A DNA stretch of 64,000 bases. Source: Norana najaformis (Eukaryota; Annelida; Clitellata; Crassiclitellata; Hormogastridae). The stretch's first letter is position 1. The number at the start of each line of letters is the position of its first letter. The stretch spans positions 14,252,607-14,316,606 of the forward strand of contig OZ029916.1 in the NCBI GenBank assembly GCA_964023275.1, in the 5' to 3' direction. Positions 33,201 through 42,519 of the stretch are shown piece after piece. A program made the position numbers and the translations under genes. The notes beneath the pieces are model-generated. The model worked only from the letters and a program-made list of their open reading frames with translations, made no database searches and was not told where the DNA came from.

Positions 33201-36200
33201 GTGTCTCATATCAGGCTAACTCACACTCAACTCACTACAAAAAACTTGAAATCACCTTTAAATTTTTTTTAAAAACGTTAAATCCTGAGTCAGAATAGTT
33301 TTCTCACCTGAAAAGAGACCTTTCTTGATTATCAGCTCCTTCAGCCTTTCACATTTTTGCTTTGAAAATCTAGAAACAATTTCCAAGTTCATGAAATCCT
33401 GATTGTTCATGATATTAATGACTGTCTCAGACAGATCTGTCAATCCAACTGATTCACAGACCAACAGAACTTCTGGTAGCAGTTCCACACTCTGTGGGGG
33501 ATATCTGCCGTGATACAGGTAGGTGAGTATAGATTGAAAGACAGTTGGAGAGATTCTCTCATTCACAGTAATGATGGTCATTTCAGAGAAGGTTACACCA
33601 TCTACTACAACAGGCCGAGACTCAATGCTTCTGAAGGCTGGAAGAAAGAGATCACACGATCTACTGGAAATATCTGAAGACATGGTGCAGACAATGTTCT
33701 GACAGTTACTCTTTCCAGCATTGCTTTTCAGTAGCTGTTCTGTCTTGGTAGAAGCACTAGCATCCAAAGAGTCTTCTTCCCATCTGGTAGTATGTGAAAT
33801 CATTAAAGAATTGTCCATCGGGTGAGCTTCCGTGACTGAAAACAGTTTCTCAAAAAGTGAAGAAGCAGCCACAAGACAGGCCTTGTGAGCTTTTACAGGC
33901 ACATTTTGCACTAAAAAAATTACATCAAAAAACGCTCCTTTCTCTAGCAGACAGTCCAAGTCATATGGCTGTTTTTCTATCACTGCAGCTGAGGGTGGAA
34001 CAGGTTTTGGAGGCAAATGTGGCGCTTGGCAGCGAGGCTGATTGATTTGCTTAAGGGTACCAAAGGCCGTCCAAAAGTGACGTTCACGTTTGTAAATAAG
34101 TGCAGCACGAGCAACATTAGTGAATACTGTCTCAATACCAAACTGTTCAAAAACACTCGTCTCATAGTATGCGGCACCAATTTGCTTTGCCACAGCTCGG
34201 CCAGCCTCTGGAAGCAGAATGTCCTTGTCAGTGATCTCTCTAAAAAAAACAAATCTGTAATGTATCTTAGTCAAGCAATATCAACCCATACTATGAAAGC
34301 AAAAAGGCTGCGAATACTAGAGAAACATTAATGATGATTTTATATACTATCTGTCTCCCTTTATGGGTTTGAGACCTGGAATGTTCATAAGACCCCTGGA
34401 GAAGACACTAGAAGCCCTGTGACATTTGTGGCAAATGAGGATCATATGCATGCCCCAAATGGCATATGTCAATAATGCAGAGATCTACTGATGCACAATG
34501 CAGATCTCTGTGTCAAAGATAATCCAGAAAAGGAGTCTTTAGATGTACGAACACATTGTGAGCTGTCAGGGCAGACAGAGGGCTCTAAGCCATGATGTGA
34601 TAGTCAACTTGCTTACCCGCCACAGCTTGACCTCCGGTATCCCTGACCTAATAATGGCCTTCAATCAAGCTTCTACCCTTTAAACTTTGGACTACATATG
34701 GCCTGGATGCTACTGCAGGCAACACATCTATGAAACTTCAAGACTCCATAGATGATGGTATCACTATCTTGATTTGCGTTAAGACTGCACAGCTCTGAAA
34801 TGCAGGACCTTGGCAAGACAAATCCTATGACTCCATAGCAGTGAAGTGAAAGGCCAACAAATGAAGGACACCACTTCAAATAGATATTATTGCTGATAAA
34901 ACTGCAAGAACTACCACAGCATTTGCAAACTGAATATTTGCACATAAGTGTAAATGAGAGAATCTCACAAAAATTCAGATTGCAATAAGCAAGGAAAATT
35001 GATCAAGGAATATATAACTGCAGATTCAATTCCTTTAATAACAGCTACCATAGTTTGGCAAGAATAAACTCCCACCAGAACTATGACTACCGCCCCTCTC
35101 TGAACGAGGTGCCTGGATGGAACTTTGTTGCTTGGGTTTTGTGCGTGCGTGTGTGCGGGTGTGTGCAAGAGCCAATCAGTGCCTTTTCCAGCTAGCTGAG
35201 CATTATCTGCTTTTGGATGAACTTCCTGTTGTTAATGAACTCTAACATCATTTAGGCTAGCAAGAAGTGCCTTCAACAGATACTTAAATTGCTCCATAGA
35301 AACATCCAGTTGCATAATTAATACATAATTACAACATGTGTATCTACATTGAACTTTCTAGACGATGGTTACATACTTACAAACATTGACGACGCAATTT
35401 GCCTTCACTCTTTAATGCTAATTAGCATAAAAAGTAGAGAAATTTGATAAAGAACCTTAGACATAAAGTCTCAAAAGCTAGGGACCATAAGTTTGACATG
35501 CACATTGCACAGGTATACAAGCATAAAGGACCCAAGTACTAGTGTTGGGCACTAACTACTTTAAAAGTCATTTAACTACAACTAGTTTTTAATTACTCTC
35601 GAAGTAGTTTAACTAGTAGTTAGTCACTACATTTAAAAAAATAGTTAACTACTATTGTAACTACTGTTTTAATTACTTTTTCTTATGCTGTAAGATGGAA
35701 ACTGAGTTGCAGGACAAATGTACATGATAGAAATAGGACATGAAAAAACACTCTCGTCATAGCAAAATAACACGTCAGTTGTTCACTCATTCACAGAAAT
35801 GATGACAGCAATGTCTGTTGTTACTTACATTACACCTCTATCCAGCCATCATTACAATTTAATCATATTATTCACACCAGTAGTAAATCGTGAGTTTATT
35901 AATCGCATAACTTCAGTTCACTACATCAATTTAAATTTTTAGCATTAGCTTACTTCACTCTTAGCTGCATCTTTGTAGCAAAGATAAACTATTAATCTAT
36001 ACATTATCACTTCATTAACCTATTAGTGCCCAGTGTCCGTTATAACGGACGCTTAGAAAACAAGTTGCCAAAATTACAGGCAACAGTTTAATTGGCTTTT
36101 CATGTCCTATTTCTATTTTTTAAAAATGTTTGGCCACTGAGCCATAAAATCCACTATTGTCCTTGCCGGATTATGTCAGTTGGAGACATCTCTTGTTTTG

Positions 36201-39200
36201 GTTTTGCGCCTGCTACAAGCATGTTGAAAAAGCTTCGTTACCGCTAGTACGTCTTTATTTGATGTTGAACCAGAAATTATTTAAAGAAAGTGTTATTGTT
36301 GTTAATAGTAGCCACGTGGGTCCATATGTTGACAAAATACTACGACAATCCCTGCATGTTTTACCATGGAAATTTCCTCTGCAATGTTTGGCGTCCGTTT
36401 TAACGAACGTCGGGTACTAGCAAATTGTTGAAGCAAATTGTTGTCATCTCCATGTGGAGTCTGCAGAGAGATCCTGCAAACAGATCTAGATGCCAGTGAC
36501 ACATGCATGGACAATGGCGGGCATAAAGAAACCGAGAGACAAGGTTGGCAGTCGTTCAGAATCGTAATCGTAATCGTAATCTCGAGATTTCTACAGCGCT
36601 CAACGAAAGCTAAGTCGCGGGAACCAGCTTATTCACAGGCGCTCAGTCAAAACAAAATCGATAGGCAAAAGGGTCAAGATCCAGGAGTCAGGCACTCAGA
36701 CAGTCGGACGGCTACGGTGGATGCTGTTTTAAACTGAAGCGAGAAGAGAGACAAGAGGAAGAGATCAGAAGTATCGGATGCCAGTAATACCACAGTTGTT
36801 GTCAACAATTCTGCTGTACACTGGAACAAAGTCAAGCACTGGTCAAGGTACTCGATGTCCAAAAGCTAAAACAAGTCACCGGAATGAACGCTAGGAAGTG
36901 CAAATTTCATCAACGAATGACAACCACGAAAGACACACCAGAGATGACAATGCAGGTGAAGAATCCTTGTTATGGAGAACCGAACGGGATAATGTACCCT
37001 GACGTGTATAGAGGCCATGAAGAAAGAACCACGAGGATCATATTACTTTAGATCACGCTCTGACGTTCAGATGATACGCTGGCATAACAACAGTGTTGTT
37101 ACCATTGCATCAAATTCTGGAACAGTAAAAGAAGGTCGTGTGCAGAGATAGTCAGAGAGCCACAAGAAAGTCATATCTGTTTCGCATCCTACCATGTTCC
37201 ACTTCTACAATCAAAGTATGGGGCTATTGATCAGTTAGACCAGCTGGTTGCTTGTCATAGAACCCAGAGCAGGCAATGGAAATGGTGGCGGCCAATCTTT
37301 GTATACCTGTTCGACGTAACATTGGTCAATGCGTGATCTTGCAAAGTTCACAGCGCAGGCGACAGTTTGTTTGACTTCAGGTGGCAGCTAGATGCAAGTC
37401 TACTCAAGTGCTATGGTGTGCCATACATCCAAGGCAGATGTGCTCCTGCGGTACTGCTTGATGTAAGGTACCAACCATGGTAACAATCACTTTGCACGAG
37501 GAGACACAGACCATCGTTGCAAGGCTTGTACGAAGAAGACAATAGGGCCTATATCGTTGTGAGAAATGTGACATAGGCCTTCACCCTGACTGTTACAAGT
37601 ACTGTCACACTGCATAAAACCTCGTAAATAAATATGACAAAACATCACAAACATTCTGGAAAGACAGTAACCTAAGTTACAGTTATCACTGGGCTAGTGC
37701 CCAACATCCGTTATAATGGACAGTATGTAAAGTACTCTTGTTGTAGTTGGTAGCAATAAATAAGTTATCAGCAATGTTACTGCACTAAGTTGTTGAGATT
37801 TCTGAAACTATAACTTAATCTGTTCAGTTTTACAACTTTGGGCACTAATGGGTTAATTCAATTCAGATGACCAGTCTATAAATGGAAATACTACCTAACA
37901 AACAGTGTTGCCAACTGCCAAGACTCTTGAGACAAGCTGGTAAGCAAGCAACTGAAAAACTCTTTTGCTGAAAAAGTAGTTAGTAAAATAGTAAAAAGTA
38001 GTTAACTATAAACCGAGACTTCGCAGTTTAACTACTAGTTACATCTACTTTCTAAAAAATAGTTAACTAATTTTACCTACTTAAAAAGTAGTTGACTAGT
38101 TGTTAACTGAACAAGTTGATTACTGTCTATCACTGCTGAGTACCACAGTTGCTTTAAACTGACAGGCGAAATGACCTTTGGTGTGAACTGCGATACAAGC
38201 ATCAAGGACCAAGACTTACAGGTCTTTATGGGCCTCTGCTTTTATGCAATCTAACAATAAACAGTAGAAGGCAAAATGAACCTGCAGCTTAGTCTGGACT
38301 CACATGTACTTAGTAATAAACAAGCATATACACAAAACACTACAGTGTTCAGCTGAACACCAGAGTAAAACTATATAGACTTTATGTCTTGCCTGTCCTG
38401 CTCTACAAGAATCTAGACAGTTTTGTTATGTGGTACCTCAGGAAGATCTTGTGGATTTTATTCTATGTTGAGCACAAAAGCAATCAGGAGATAAGGAAGA
38501 GAACAGCAAACATCAGTCTTTGTCACAGTCCAGAAGCAGAGATTCCACTCCTTCAGACATCTCACAAGAGCTCCAAAGGAAGAGGACAAGCAGAGAGCCT
38601 TGTAGTGGATACAGAAAAAGGGCAAGTGAAGAGCCTGTGGTCGACTGTGAGCTGGAGCCACAGCAAAGGCTAACTCAACATTGAATCCTGGGCTTCATAC
38701 ACATGGAAAAAAGCTCAGTGCAGAACGGCACAGCTGCGTGTCATGAACAACGTTTTATAACCTCACTGATCCAGATACATTTTCATCATACATTTTGCTC
38801 CTGTCACAACTCCAGCTACAAATTGCACCATGTCATCAAGTACAATAGGCTTATGCAGGTAACCAAATACAATGTATAGAAACATTAAAAAGTAGGGTAA
38901 TTATTATTATTATTATTATTATCATTATTATTAATTAGCAACTTCTATAGCACCAGTGTCTAAAGCACAAGGCATCAACAGATGACATACCAAACTCAAA
39001 CCTCAGTCAAGTACATGGATTATATGCTCATATTTTAACATAACAGTAATGGCTTTAGACAGAGGTCTAATTCTTGGAGTTTTTGCATGTTTAACTATAT
39101 AATACTGTTTCTTGTTTGTGCCCATGCACAGTCCTCTTCTGATTCAGAAATTGAAAGTGGCCCAGGTTGCCTTAGGTTCACAGATTCTAGAAATTAAAAA

Positions 39201-40805
39201 CATCATTCAAGCTCATCTTTCTTACCGAAAAAATGACCCTTTGTCCATTTTAATAAATTCTGGCTCTTTAAAGAGGTGCCTGAGATCAACCTGACATCCA
39301 CAAAGTATGACTGGCACACCAGGACAGAGCTTCTGCATTTCAGGGAACCAGTGCTTTATGACATTTCTCAGTGAACGAGGATGAATAACCGAAAAACAGA
39401 GTAACACAACGTCTGCCCTGAAAACAGACATTATAAAACATTCACAATGCAAAGCACACGAGCAAAACAACTTTACAAAGTTACAATCTCAGAAACAACC
39501 ACTGCTTTTGGCATTAGTAGCTATAATTCATTCTCAACATTGGCCAAATATGTTTCTTAAGTTATTTCTAGAAGAATTATCACTGAAGCAAATTTTCAAA
39601 TGATAATGGACCTTAACATTATGTGCCATTTCACACTCAAATTTAAGGATCAAGGCTGTACACATTTATATTCTATAGACTGAATTAACTATAAGTGCCA
39701 TTAATTAAAACAACTGCAATGTTACTGTTATTCTCTATTTTCAGTCCTTTAACACATTGTTTTGAGAGTTACCCACGCTGACATTACCTGCCATAAGCAA
39801 ATCTTCTATCTTTGTTGTGATCACCAAATGTGTCCCAGAGGCGAAGAGAAACAGTCACGCCATCAACAACACACCAAGAGTTCTTCAGAGCCTAAAGACA
39901 TGATACAACAGGCACAACCAATCAGCACAGCACTGCTTGGCTGCTGCTCCTCGGGACAGACTCTGAAAATTTCTTCAAGAGCATTTTTTGCACAGTCTGT
40001 ATAGTCTTTATGGCATAAAAAACTTTCTTTTTTGGACTGCTCTCCCTTTAGCTTTACTCGTTCAGAATTCAGCTTAAAACTCATCTCTTTCAGCTTGCTT
40101 ACCCATTATAGCTCGGCTTCTAGTTTCTCTGACTTATTGGATTTCAACCTGGCTTATCTAAAGTATTATGACTCTGACTGTGAGTTCACTTGAAGCAATC
40201 ATCGACTGATGCTTTATACAGTCATTGGAATAGATTTGATTGTTCTGCAGTTACCAATGCATAAAGTCTTTTGTGCAGTATTACAGTTATGCTAATTCAC
40301 ATTGTTTCAGATTTGAGATTATGCTTGTCTTTAGATGTAGGCAGGTTGTTAGGCTAGTACGTAGTAAGATAGGCAAAGTATGTCATTAGGTAGGTAGGTA
40401 GGTAGGCAGGCAGGTAGGTAGGTAGGCAGGTAGTTAGCTAGGTAGCTAGGCAGGTAAGAGACCACTCAGACACAGCAATATAACATAGCCCAGTTGAAAA
40501 ACATTCAATTCTCAAGAGATCAAATGATAGAGCCCTGAATAAGGGCTGAAATATAACTAAAATAACATAATAATATTTTTTCCTACCAGAATGGAACAAA
40601 CCTGAGAGTTCTTTCTGTACTGATCTATGGCCCAGACAGTGGGTACATGAGTCTGCATCAGCTGCGACAATTTGTACTTGGTTCCACACGCTCGGCTGCA
40701 TATAAGTCTTGTCTTCCCTACACCAGTGTCTCCAATGACGACACATTTGATCAGGTACAAATCGTGGCCTCCCATTTCCACTCCTATTATTTGGTTTGCT
40801 TCCAT
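24005..40805 (-). CDS. RHOBTB: RhoBTB atypical Rho GTPase, complete eight-exon coding sequence
   Basis: RhoBTB proteins join a Rho-like GTPase domain to two BTB domains and act as adaptors for Cullin-3 ubiquitin ligases. Coding exons, in order: 40805-40602, 39891-39788, 39417-39226, 34239-33308, 31424-31306, 27210-26971, 25427-25279 and 24236-24005. All have GT-AG borders and all phases agree; the total is 2172 nt, 723 residues plus stop, close to vertebrate RhoBTB1/2 (about 700-730). The GTPase has P-loop GDTGVGKT (25-32) and WDTFGD (about 87-92), where Rho proteins have DTAGQ. The first BTB (about 262-445) is split by a Ser-rich insert; the second spans about 477-600. The conserved [12 protein letters not shown] and NHRWPPLWY follow. 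The last 45 residues carry five Cys, then Arg-Lys; no CaaX box. The introns are full of transposons. Confidence 0.93.
24835..24945 (-). mobile_element. CR1-type LINE 3' UTR fragment (family of 46440-46860)
   Basis: The words GCATCAACCGATGGCACA and GCAGCCTATGGTGGATAAG occur in the same order at 46485-46580. It lies in the RhoBTB intron between exons 7 and 8, antisense on +. Confidence 0.65.
25279..25427 (-). CDS. RHOBTB: RhoBTB exon 7 (post-BTB helices)
   Basis: 149 nt between TTAAAAG|TTTCAC and CTGTG|GTAAGT. Encodes [20 protein letters not shown] and [14 protein letters not shown], the conserved C-terminal helical region. The acceptor tract is weak in pyrimidines but the protein match is clear. 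Confidence 0.92.
25430..26970. other. RhoBTB intron 6, no recognised element
   Basis: AT-rich intron sequence without a convincing exon or transposon. A perfect 14-bp palindrome CCATTTTAAAATGG lies near 26151-26164. Confidence 0.45.
26971..27210 (-). CDS. RHOBTB: RhoBTB exon 6 (second BTB, second half)
   Basis: 240 nt, phase 0 on both sides. Encodes [16 protein letters not shown] and [20 protein letters not shown], and ends NLLEPAQ. Confidence 0.93.
27690..28205 (-). other. Unrecognised broken open frame inside RhoBTB intron 5
   Basis: The minus strand has two adjoining open segments (28190-27993 and 27923-27699), separated by one stop. They give a fairly hydrophilic sequence with [20 protein letters not shown] and [20 protein letters not shown]. 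The composition looks protein-like rather than random, and the segments lie next to each other in the same frame set. I cannot assign a family. It may be a retrocopy or transposon relic in the intron. Confidence 0.3.
28215..28290 (-). mobile_element. LINE 3' end (tail type ATTAGA)
   Basis: On the minus strand it reads TGATGCTGTAGAAGTTCTCA then AGATTAGATTAGAT, the same layout (CGCTATAGAAGTC then ATTAGA repeat) as the better-kept copy ending at 61770. Confidence 0.55.
28640..28900 (-). mobile_element. CR1/L2-type LINE fragment, degraded
   Basis: On + the words GGCAGCCAGTGAT, AAAGTATTTTGGACC and TAATAATCAAGATGGCTGGA follow the order commonly seen in the antisense of the CR1/L2 reverse-transcriptase end (antisense of LHWLP and neighbours). 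No frame survives. Confidence 0.4.
29040..29500 (-). mobile_element. Penelope-like retroelement remnant, internally deleted
   Basis: On the minus strand, [19 protein letters not shown] (near 29410-29460) matches the N-terminal KPADKG block of Penelope reverse transcriptases. It is followed by [20 protein letters not shown]. Then, near 29060-29200, come [20 protein letters not shown] and [20 protein letters not shown], which match the catalytic D-D box and the block after it. Several hundred codons between these are missing and stops are present, so it is a relic. It lies in RhoBTB intron 5. Confidence 0.7.
29800..30425. other. AT-rich intron sequence
   Basis: No element or exon recognised. 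Confidence 0.4.
30430..30690 (+). repeat. 160-bp direct repeat, SINE-like, about 1.6 copies
   Basis: The block GCTGGAAGGTG.AT...GGAACAACTA and the following GTTT(A)AA.CCT.GTTTTGGCCAGG occur near 30432 and again near 30592. GTTTAAACCCTAG resembles an RNA polymerase III B box, hinting at a tRNA-derived repeat. This interpretation is inference. Confidence 0.55.
31306..31424 (-). CDS. RHOBTB: RhoBTB exon 5 (second BTB, first half)
   Basis: 119 nt between TCCACAG|ATATTG and AAAATG|GTGAGC. Encodes [18 protein letters not shown] and [11 protein letters not shown], the start of the second BTB fold. Confidence 0.93.
31430..32140. other. RhoBTB intron 4, right part; no recognised element
   Basis: No exon or known element seen. 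Open frames at 31673-31956 have no recognisable similarity. Confidence 0.4.
32145..32310 (-). mobile_element. tRNA-derived SINE
   Basis: On the minus strand there is a B-box GGTTCGAGCC (32283-32274), a body with GACAGTTATTGTGTTGGGAC, and a 3' part TTGCTCAGCACCATCTGTTG ending in an AATAATAATG-type tail. Related pieces occur at 52555-52645 (tail) and 54225-54370 (head). No full tRNA cloverleaf is present. Confidence 0.65.
32311..33307. other. RhoBTB intron 4, left part
   Basis: Contains an AAT/AAG-rich microsatellite at about 32655-32700. No exon recognised. Confidence 0.45.
33308..34239 (-). CDS. RHOBTB: RhoBTB exon 4 (end of GTPase, proline linker, first BTB)
   Basis: 932 nt. Contains [16 protein letters not shown], the proline-rich [10 protein letters not shown] linker, the first BTB start [20 protein letters not shown], and [15 protein letters not shown] at the end of that domain. 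Between them is a Ser-rich insert of about 80 residues, as in other family members. Confidence 0.95.
34340..34620 (+). mobile_element. Possible LINE fragment in RhoBTB intron 3
   Basis: A short piece reads [11 protein letters not shown] (near 34355-34390), like the LYGSETW motif of LINE C-terminal domains. Similarity cannot be followed far. Confidence 0.3.
36019..37852 (+). mobile_element. piggyBac element, decayed, TTAA target sites
   Basis: TTAA lies on each side (36015-36018 and 37853-37856). Terminal inverted repeats are CCTATTAGTGCCCA on the left and, reversed, CCCATTAGTGCCCA on the right, one mismatch in 14. The interior on + encodes piggyBac transposase relics: [15 protein letters not shown] (37078-37120), [14 protein letters not shown] (37185-37225), and the C-terminal zinc-finger part [15 protein letters not shown] (37505-37550). 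Stops and frameshifts abound. It sits inside the hAT-like element. Confidence 0.85.
36553..36700 (-). mobile_element. CR1/L2-type LINE 3' end inserted in the piggyBac element
   Basis: The terminal repeat CGTAATCGTAATCGTAAT (36562-36579) and the shared 3' UTR words are as at 2490-2776. It lies inside the piggyBac element, upstream of the transposase relic. Confidence 0.75.
38345..38690 (+). pseudogene. LINE reverse transcriptase C-terminal fragment
   Basis: Reads [20 protein letters not shown], then YLRKILWI and a segment like 'NQEIRKRT'. This is the region that in intact LINEs reads [20 protein letters not shown]. It is decayed and lies in RhoBTB intron 3. Confidence 0.65.
38895..39010 (-). 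mobile_element. CR1-type LINE 3' end with ATT microsatellite
   Basis: The words ACTTCTATAGCACCAGTGTC and GCACAAGGCATCAACAGATG match 46450-46500. It is adjacent to an ATT run at 38899-38936 that probably grew from the tail. Confidence 0.65.
39226..39417 (-). CDS. RHOBTB: RhoBTB exon 3 (GTPase core)
   Basis: 192 nt between TTTCAG|GGCAG and TTCG|GTAAGA. Encodes [19 protein letters not shown] and [15 protein letters not shown]; the family has GCQLDLR where Rho proteins have the guanine-binding TKxD box. Confidence 0.93.
39788..39891 (-). CDS. RHOBTB: RhoBTB exon 2 (switch II region)
   Basis: 104 nt between TTTAG|GCTCTG and GGCAG|GTAATG. Encodes [20 protein letters not shown], the RhoBTB form of the GTPase G3 box. 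No upstream stop-to-stop frame of useful length marks it. Confidence 0.92.
39960..40235 (+). mobile_element. CR1-type LINE ORF end and 3' UTR
   Basis: ACTCATCTCTTTCAGCTTGC, then TTCTAGTTTCTCTGACTTAT and ATCATCGACTGATGC, occur in the same order as in 63228-63360 and 61588-61725. It lies in RhoBTB intron 1. Confidence 0.7.
40391..40455. repeat. (GGTA)n/(GGCA)n microsatellite
   Basis: About 16 tetranucleotide units of GGTA with GGCA and AGCT variants. Confidence 0.9.
40602..40805 (-). CDS. RHOBTB: RhoBTB exon 1 (start, P-loop)
   Basis: ATG at 40805-40803. Encodes the P-loop GDTGVGKT and [14 protein letters not shown]. The donor is CTCAG|GTTTGT; a second GT 18 bases downstream would add six residues that fit the family less well. 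Confidence 0.92.
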
Positions 40806-41099
40806 TGTCTAAAAGTAAAAGCAATAACTAATGCACTGAGGCAAGTCAAATGAAGCACTCCACTGCATGTATTAATGAAATAACTTAATAAGCTAAAGGA
40901 ACAGCTTCAGTTGATGGCTATTATGATTGGCAAACATCTAAACAGTCCACTAGGATCCAACTGCAAAAACTAGCAGTGTAAACAGCCAGGCCATCAGCTC
41001 AGCCAATTTTATCCTGGTAACATCTAAACTCTTTTCATTTATATCACAGGCTGTTGGTCCCTTGGAACCATGGTAAGAGCTCTTTGATAAAGCCTCCTG

Positions 41100-42044
41100 T
41101 TCTGTACATAAATATATTCAAGCACCTACCAGTATATATGTATACTTTCTGTCTGTAGATTATATACATGTATATATAATTATATATATGTACAGGTCTG
41201 CATGTACATGCCTATATGTGCATGGCAAATGATGAATACTTACACTTTGAAAACAGACTGGCAAAATATTAATAGTGCCCATCTTAATCTTTACCTTTCC
41301 TCCTCTTCTCTGGGGGCAAGCTGTTCAATTCGTCCCTTGATTTACCATTTAGAAATGTAAAGGTTGTCAGTGGAATGACCTGGTCTCTTTTTATCAGTCC
41401 TACGCTTGCTTTTCACTTGTGAACCAGATAATGCTAGGGTCCATGACCTGACCTCAAAACCACCTCAAACAACCATCAGTCATTACAACTGACAGCAGCC
41501 ACAGAGGAAACCAGGTCAGAGACAGAACTTCTTTCTTCTACGCAGCTTCTGGTTTTCTAGTCTTATCTCAATTTTCTTTGTGAATCTCATCAGAAAAGGT
41601 AGCAAGATTGATTAATCAATGATTAATTGATTAATCTTCATTATCAAATAGAAAAAAACTAATTTAAAAGTTAAATATTACTTATAATATTAATAAAATT
41701 TCTAAAATAATAATAATAATTTCTTTGAGCTATTTTCAAAAACAAGTATGATTAAATAGCTCTTGTGCAGAAGATAAACAGAAAATAAACTAAAATGACC
41801 TGTTTTCATTACAGTAATATTTTGCATAATCAAATAGGTTAATTCCTAAAAGCATCCTTTATACTAGAAATTATTATGGTGCTTAGTGATGTTTACCATG
41901 CTTTGTCAGGTCTTGCAAGCCAATAAGCTGAAGCTCAAACAACCACAGTTCCACGTGGAACTCGATAAACTTCCCTGAAATGTGTAATATACAAACCAGA
42001 ATTACTGCCACTGAAAGAAGATCAGTCCCGTAGGCTAGCCATGG
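41100..42044. other. AT-rich sequence upstream of RhoBTB start
   Basis: Contains TA/CATA-rich simple sequence (about 41130-41220) and an AAT run near 41705. If the RhoBTB promoter is at 45 kb, this is 5' UTR intron. Confidence 0.4.
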
Positions 42045-42290
42045 TACGAAGGATCAGTGACTTCATTTTTCTTAGCCTCAGCACATAAGGGCAGGTGACC
42101 AACCCTCTCCCTCACCAACTGATCTTCCCACCAACAGTGCACCTACCCTCAGTGCAATCATTATAGCTGAGTTGGCTTGGGGTGCAAGTGAACTTGAAAT
42201 CTCAAAACAAATTTCTGTCCCAATGGGATTTGAACCACCGCCCTCTCAGTAACCATTAGACTATTGCACACCCACTGGCATCAAAAACAG
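42045..42290 (-). mobile_element. tRNA-derived SINE with clear A and B boxes
   Basis: On the minus strand, an A box TAGTCTAATGGTTA (42264-42251) and a B box GGTTCAAATCC (42236-42226) are spaced as in tRNA. The region before and between them is tRNA-like. After them is a non-tRNA body with CAACTCAGCTATAATGATTG and GCACTGAGGGTAGG. The acceptor stem does not pair cleanly, so this is a SINE, not a working tRNA gene. Confidence 0.75.
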
Positions 42291-42341
42291 AATTCAAAAT
42301 CAGAACTTTCACAGCTAGAAGCAGCTGTACCACAAAACTGC

Positions 42342-42378
42342 TTGATATATATATATACATTTATATATATATACATAG
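42342..42378. repeat. (TA)n microsatellite
   Basis: Two TA runs separated by CATT. Confidence 0.9.
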
Positions 42379-42519
42379 AAACGCCCCATGGCCATATTCG
42401 GGTGGTACTAGTCTCAAGCCTGGATAAAGGAGCAGGCGATGCTAATCATCTTTGTTATGACACACAGCATTCTTAAATAAGAATTACACAAACACAGAGT
42501 GTACATTCACAAAAATTAT

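Larger units (their letters stand above)
35540..38135. mobile_element. hAT-like element with imperfect 8-bp target duplication, host to a piggyBac
   Basis: The left end begins TAGTGTTGGGCACTAACTAC and the right end, reversed, begins CAGTGATAGACAGTAATCAA, a decayed inverted match. Both subterminal regions (35560-35660 and 37975-38110) are packed with AGTAGTTAACTA-type words. The flanks CCAAGTAC (35532-35539) and CTGAGTAC (38136-38143) agree at 6 of 8 positions. TGTTGGGCAC-type ends and 8-bp duplications are usual for hAT non-autonomous elements. Without its piggyBac insert it is about 0.76 kb, so it is non-autonomous. Confidence 0.7.

Noticed and set aside
42220-42285. Possible tRNA gene on the minus strand
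   Set aside because: A and B boxes are present but the acceptor and anticodon stems do not pair; a SINE is the better reading.
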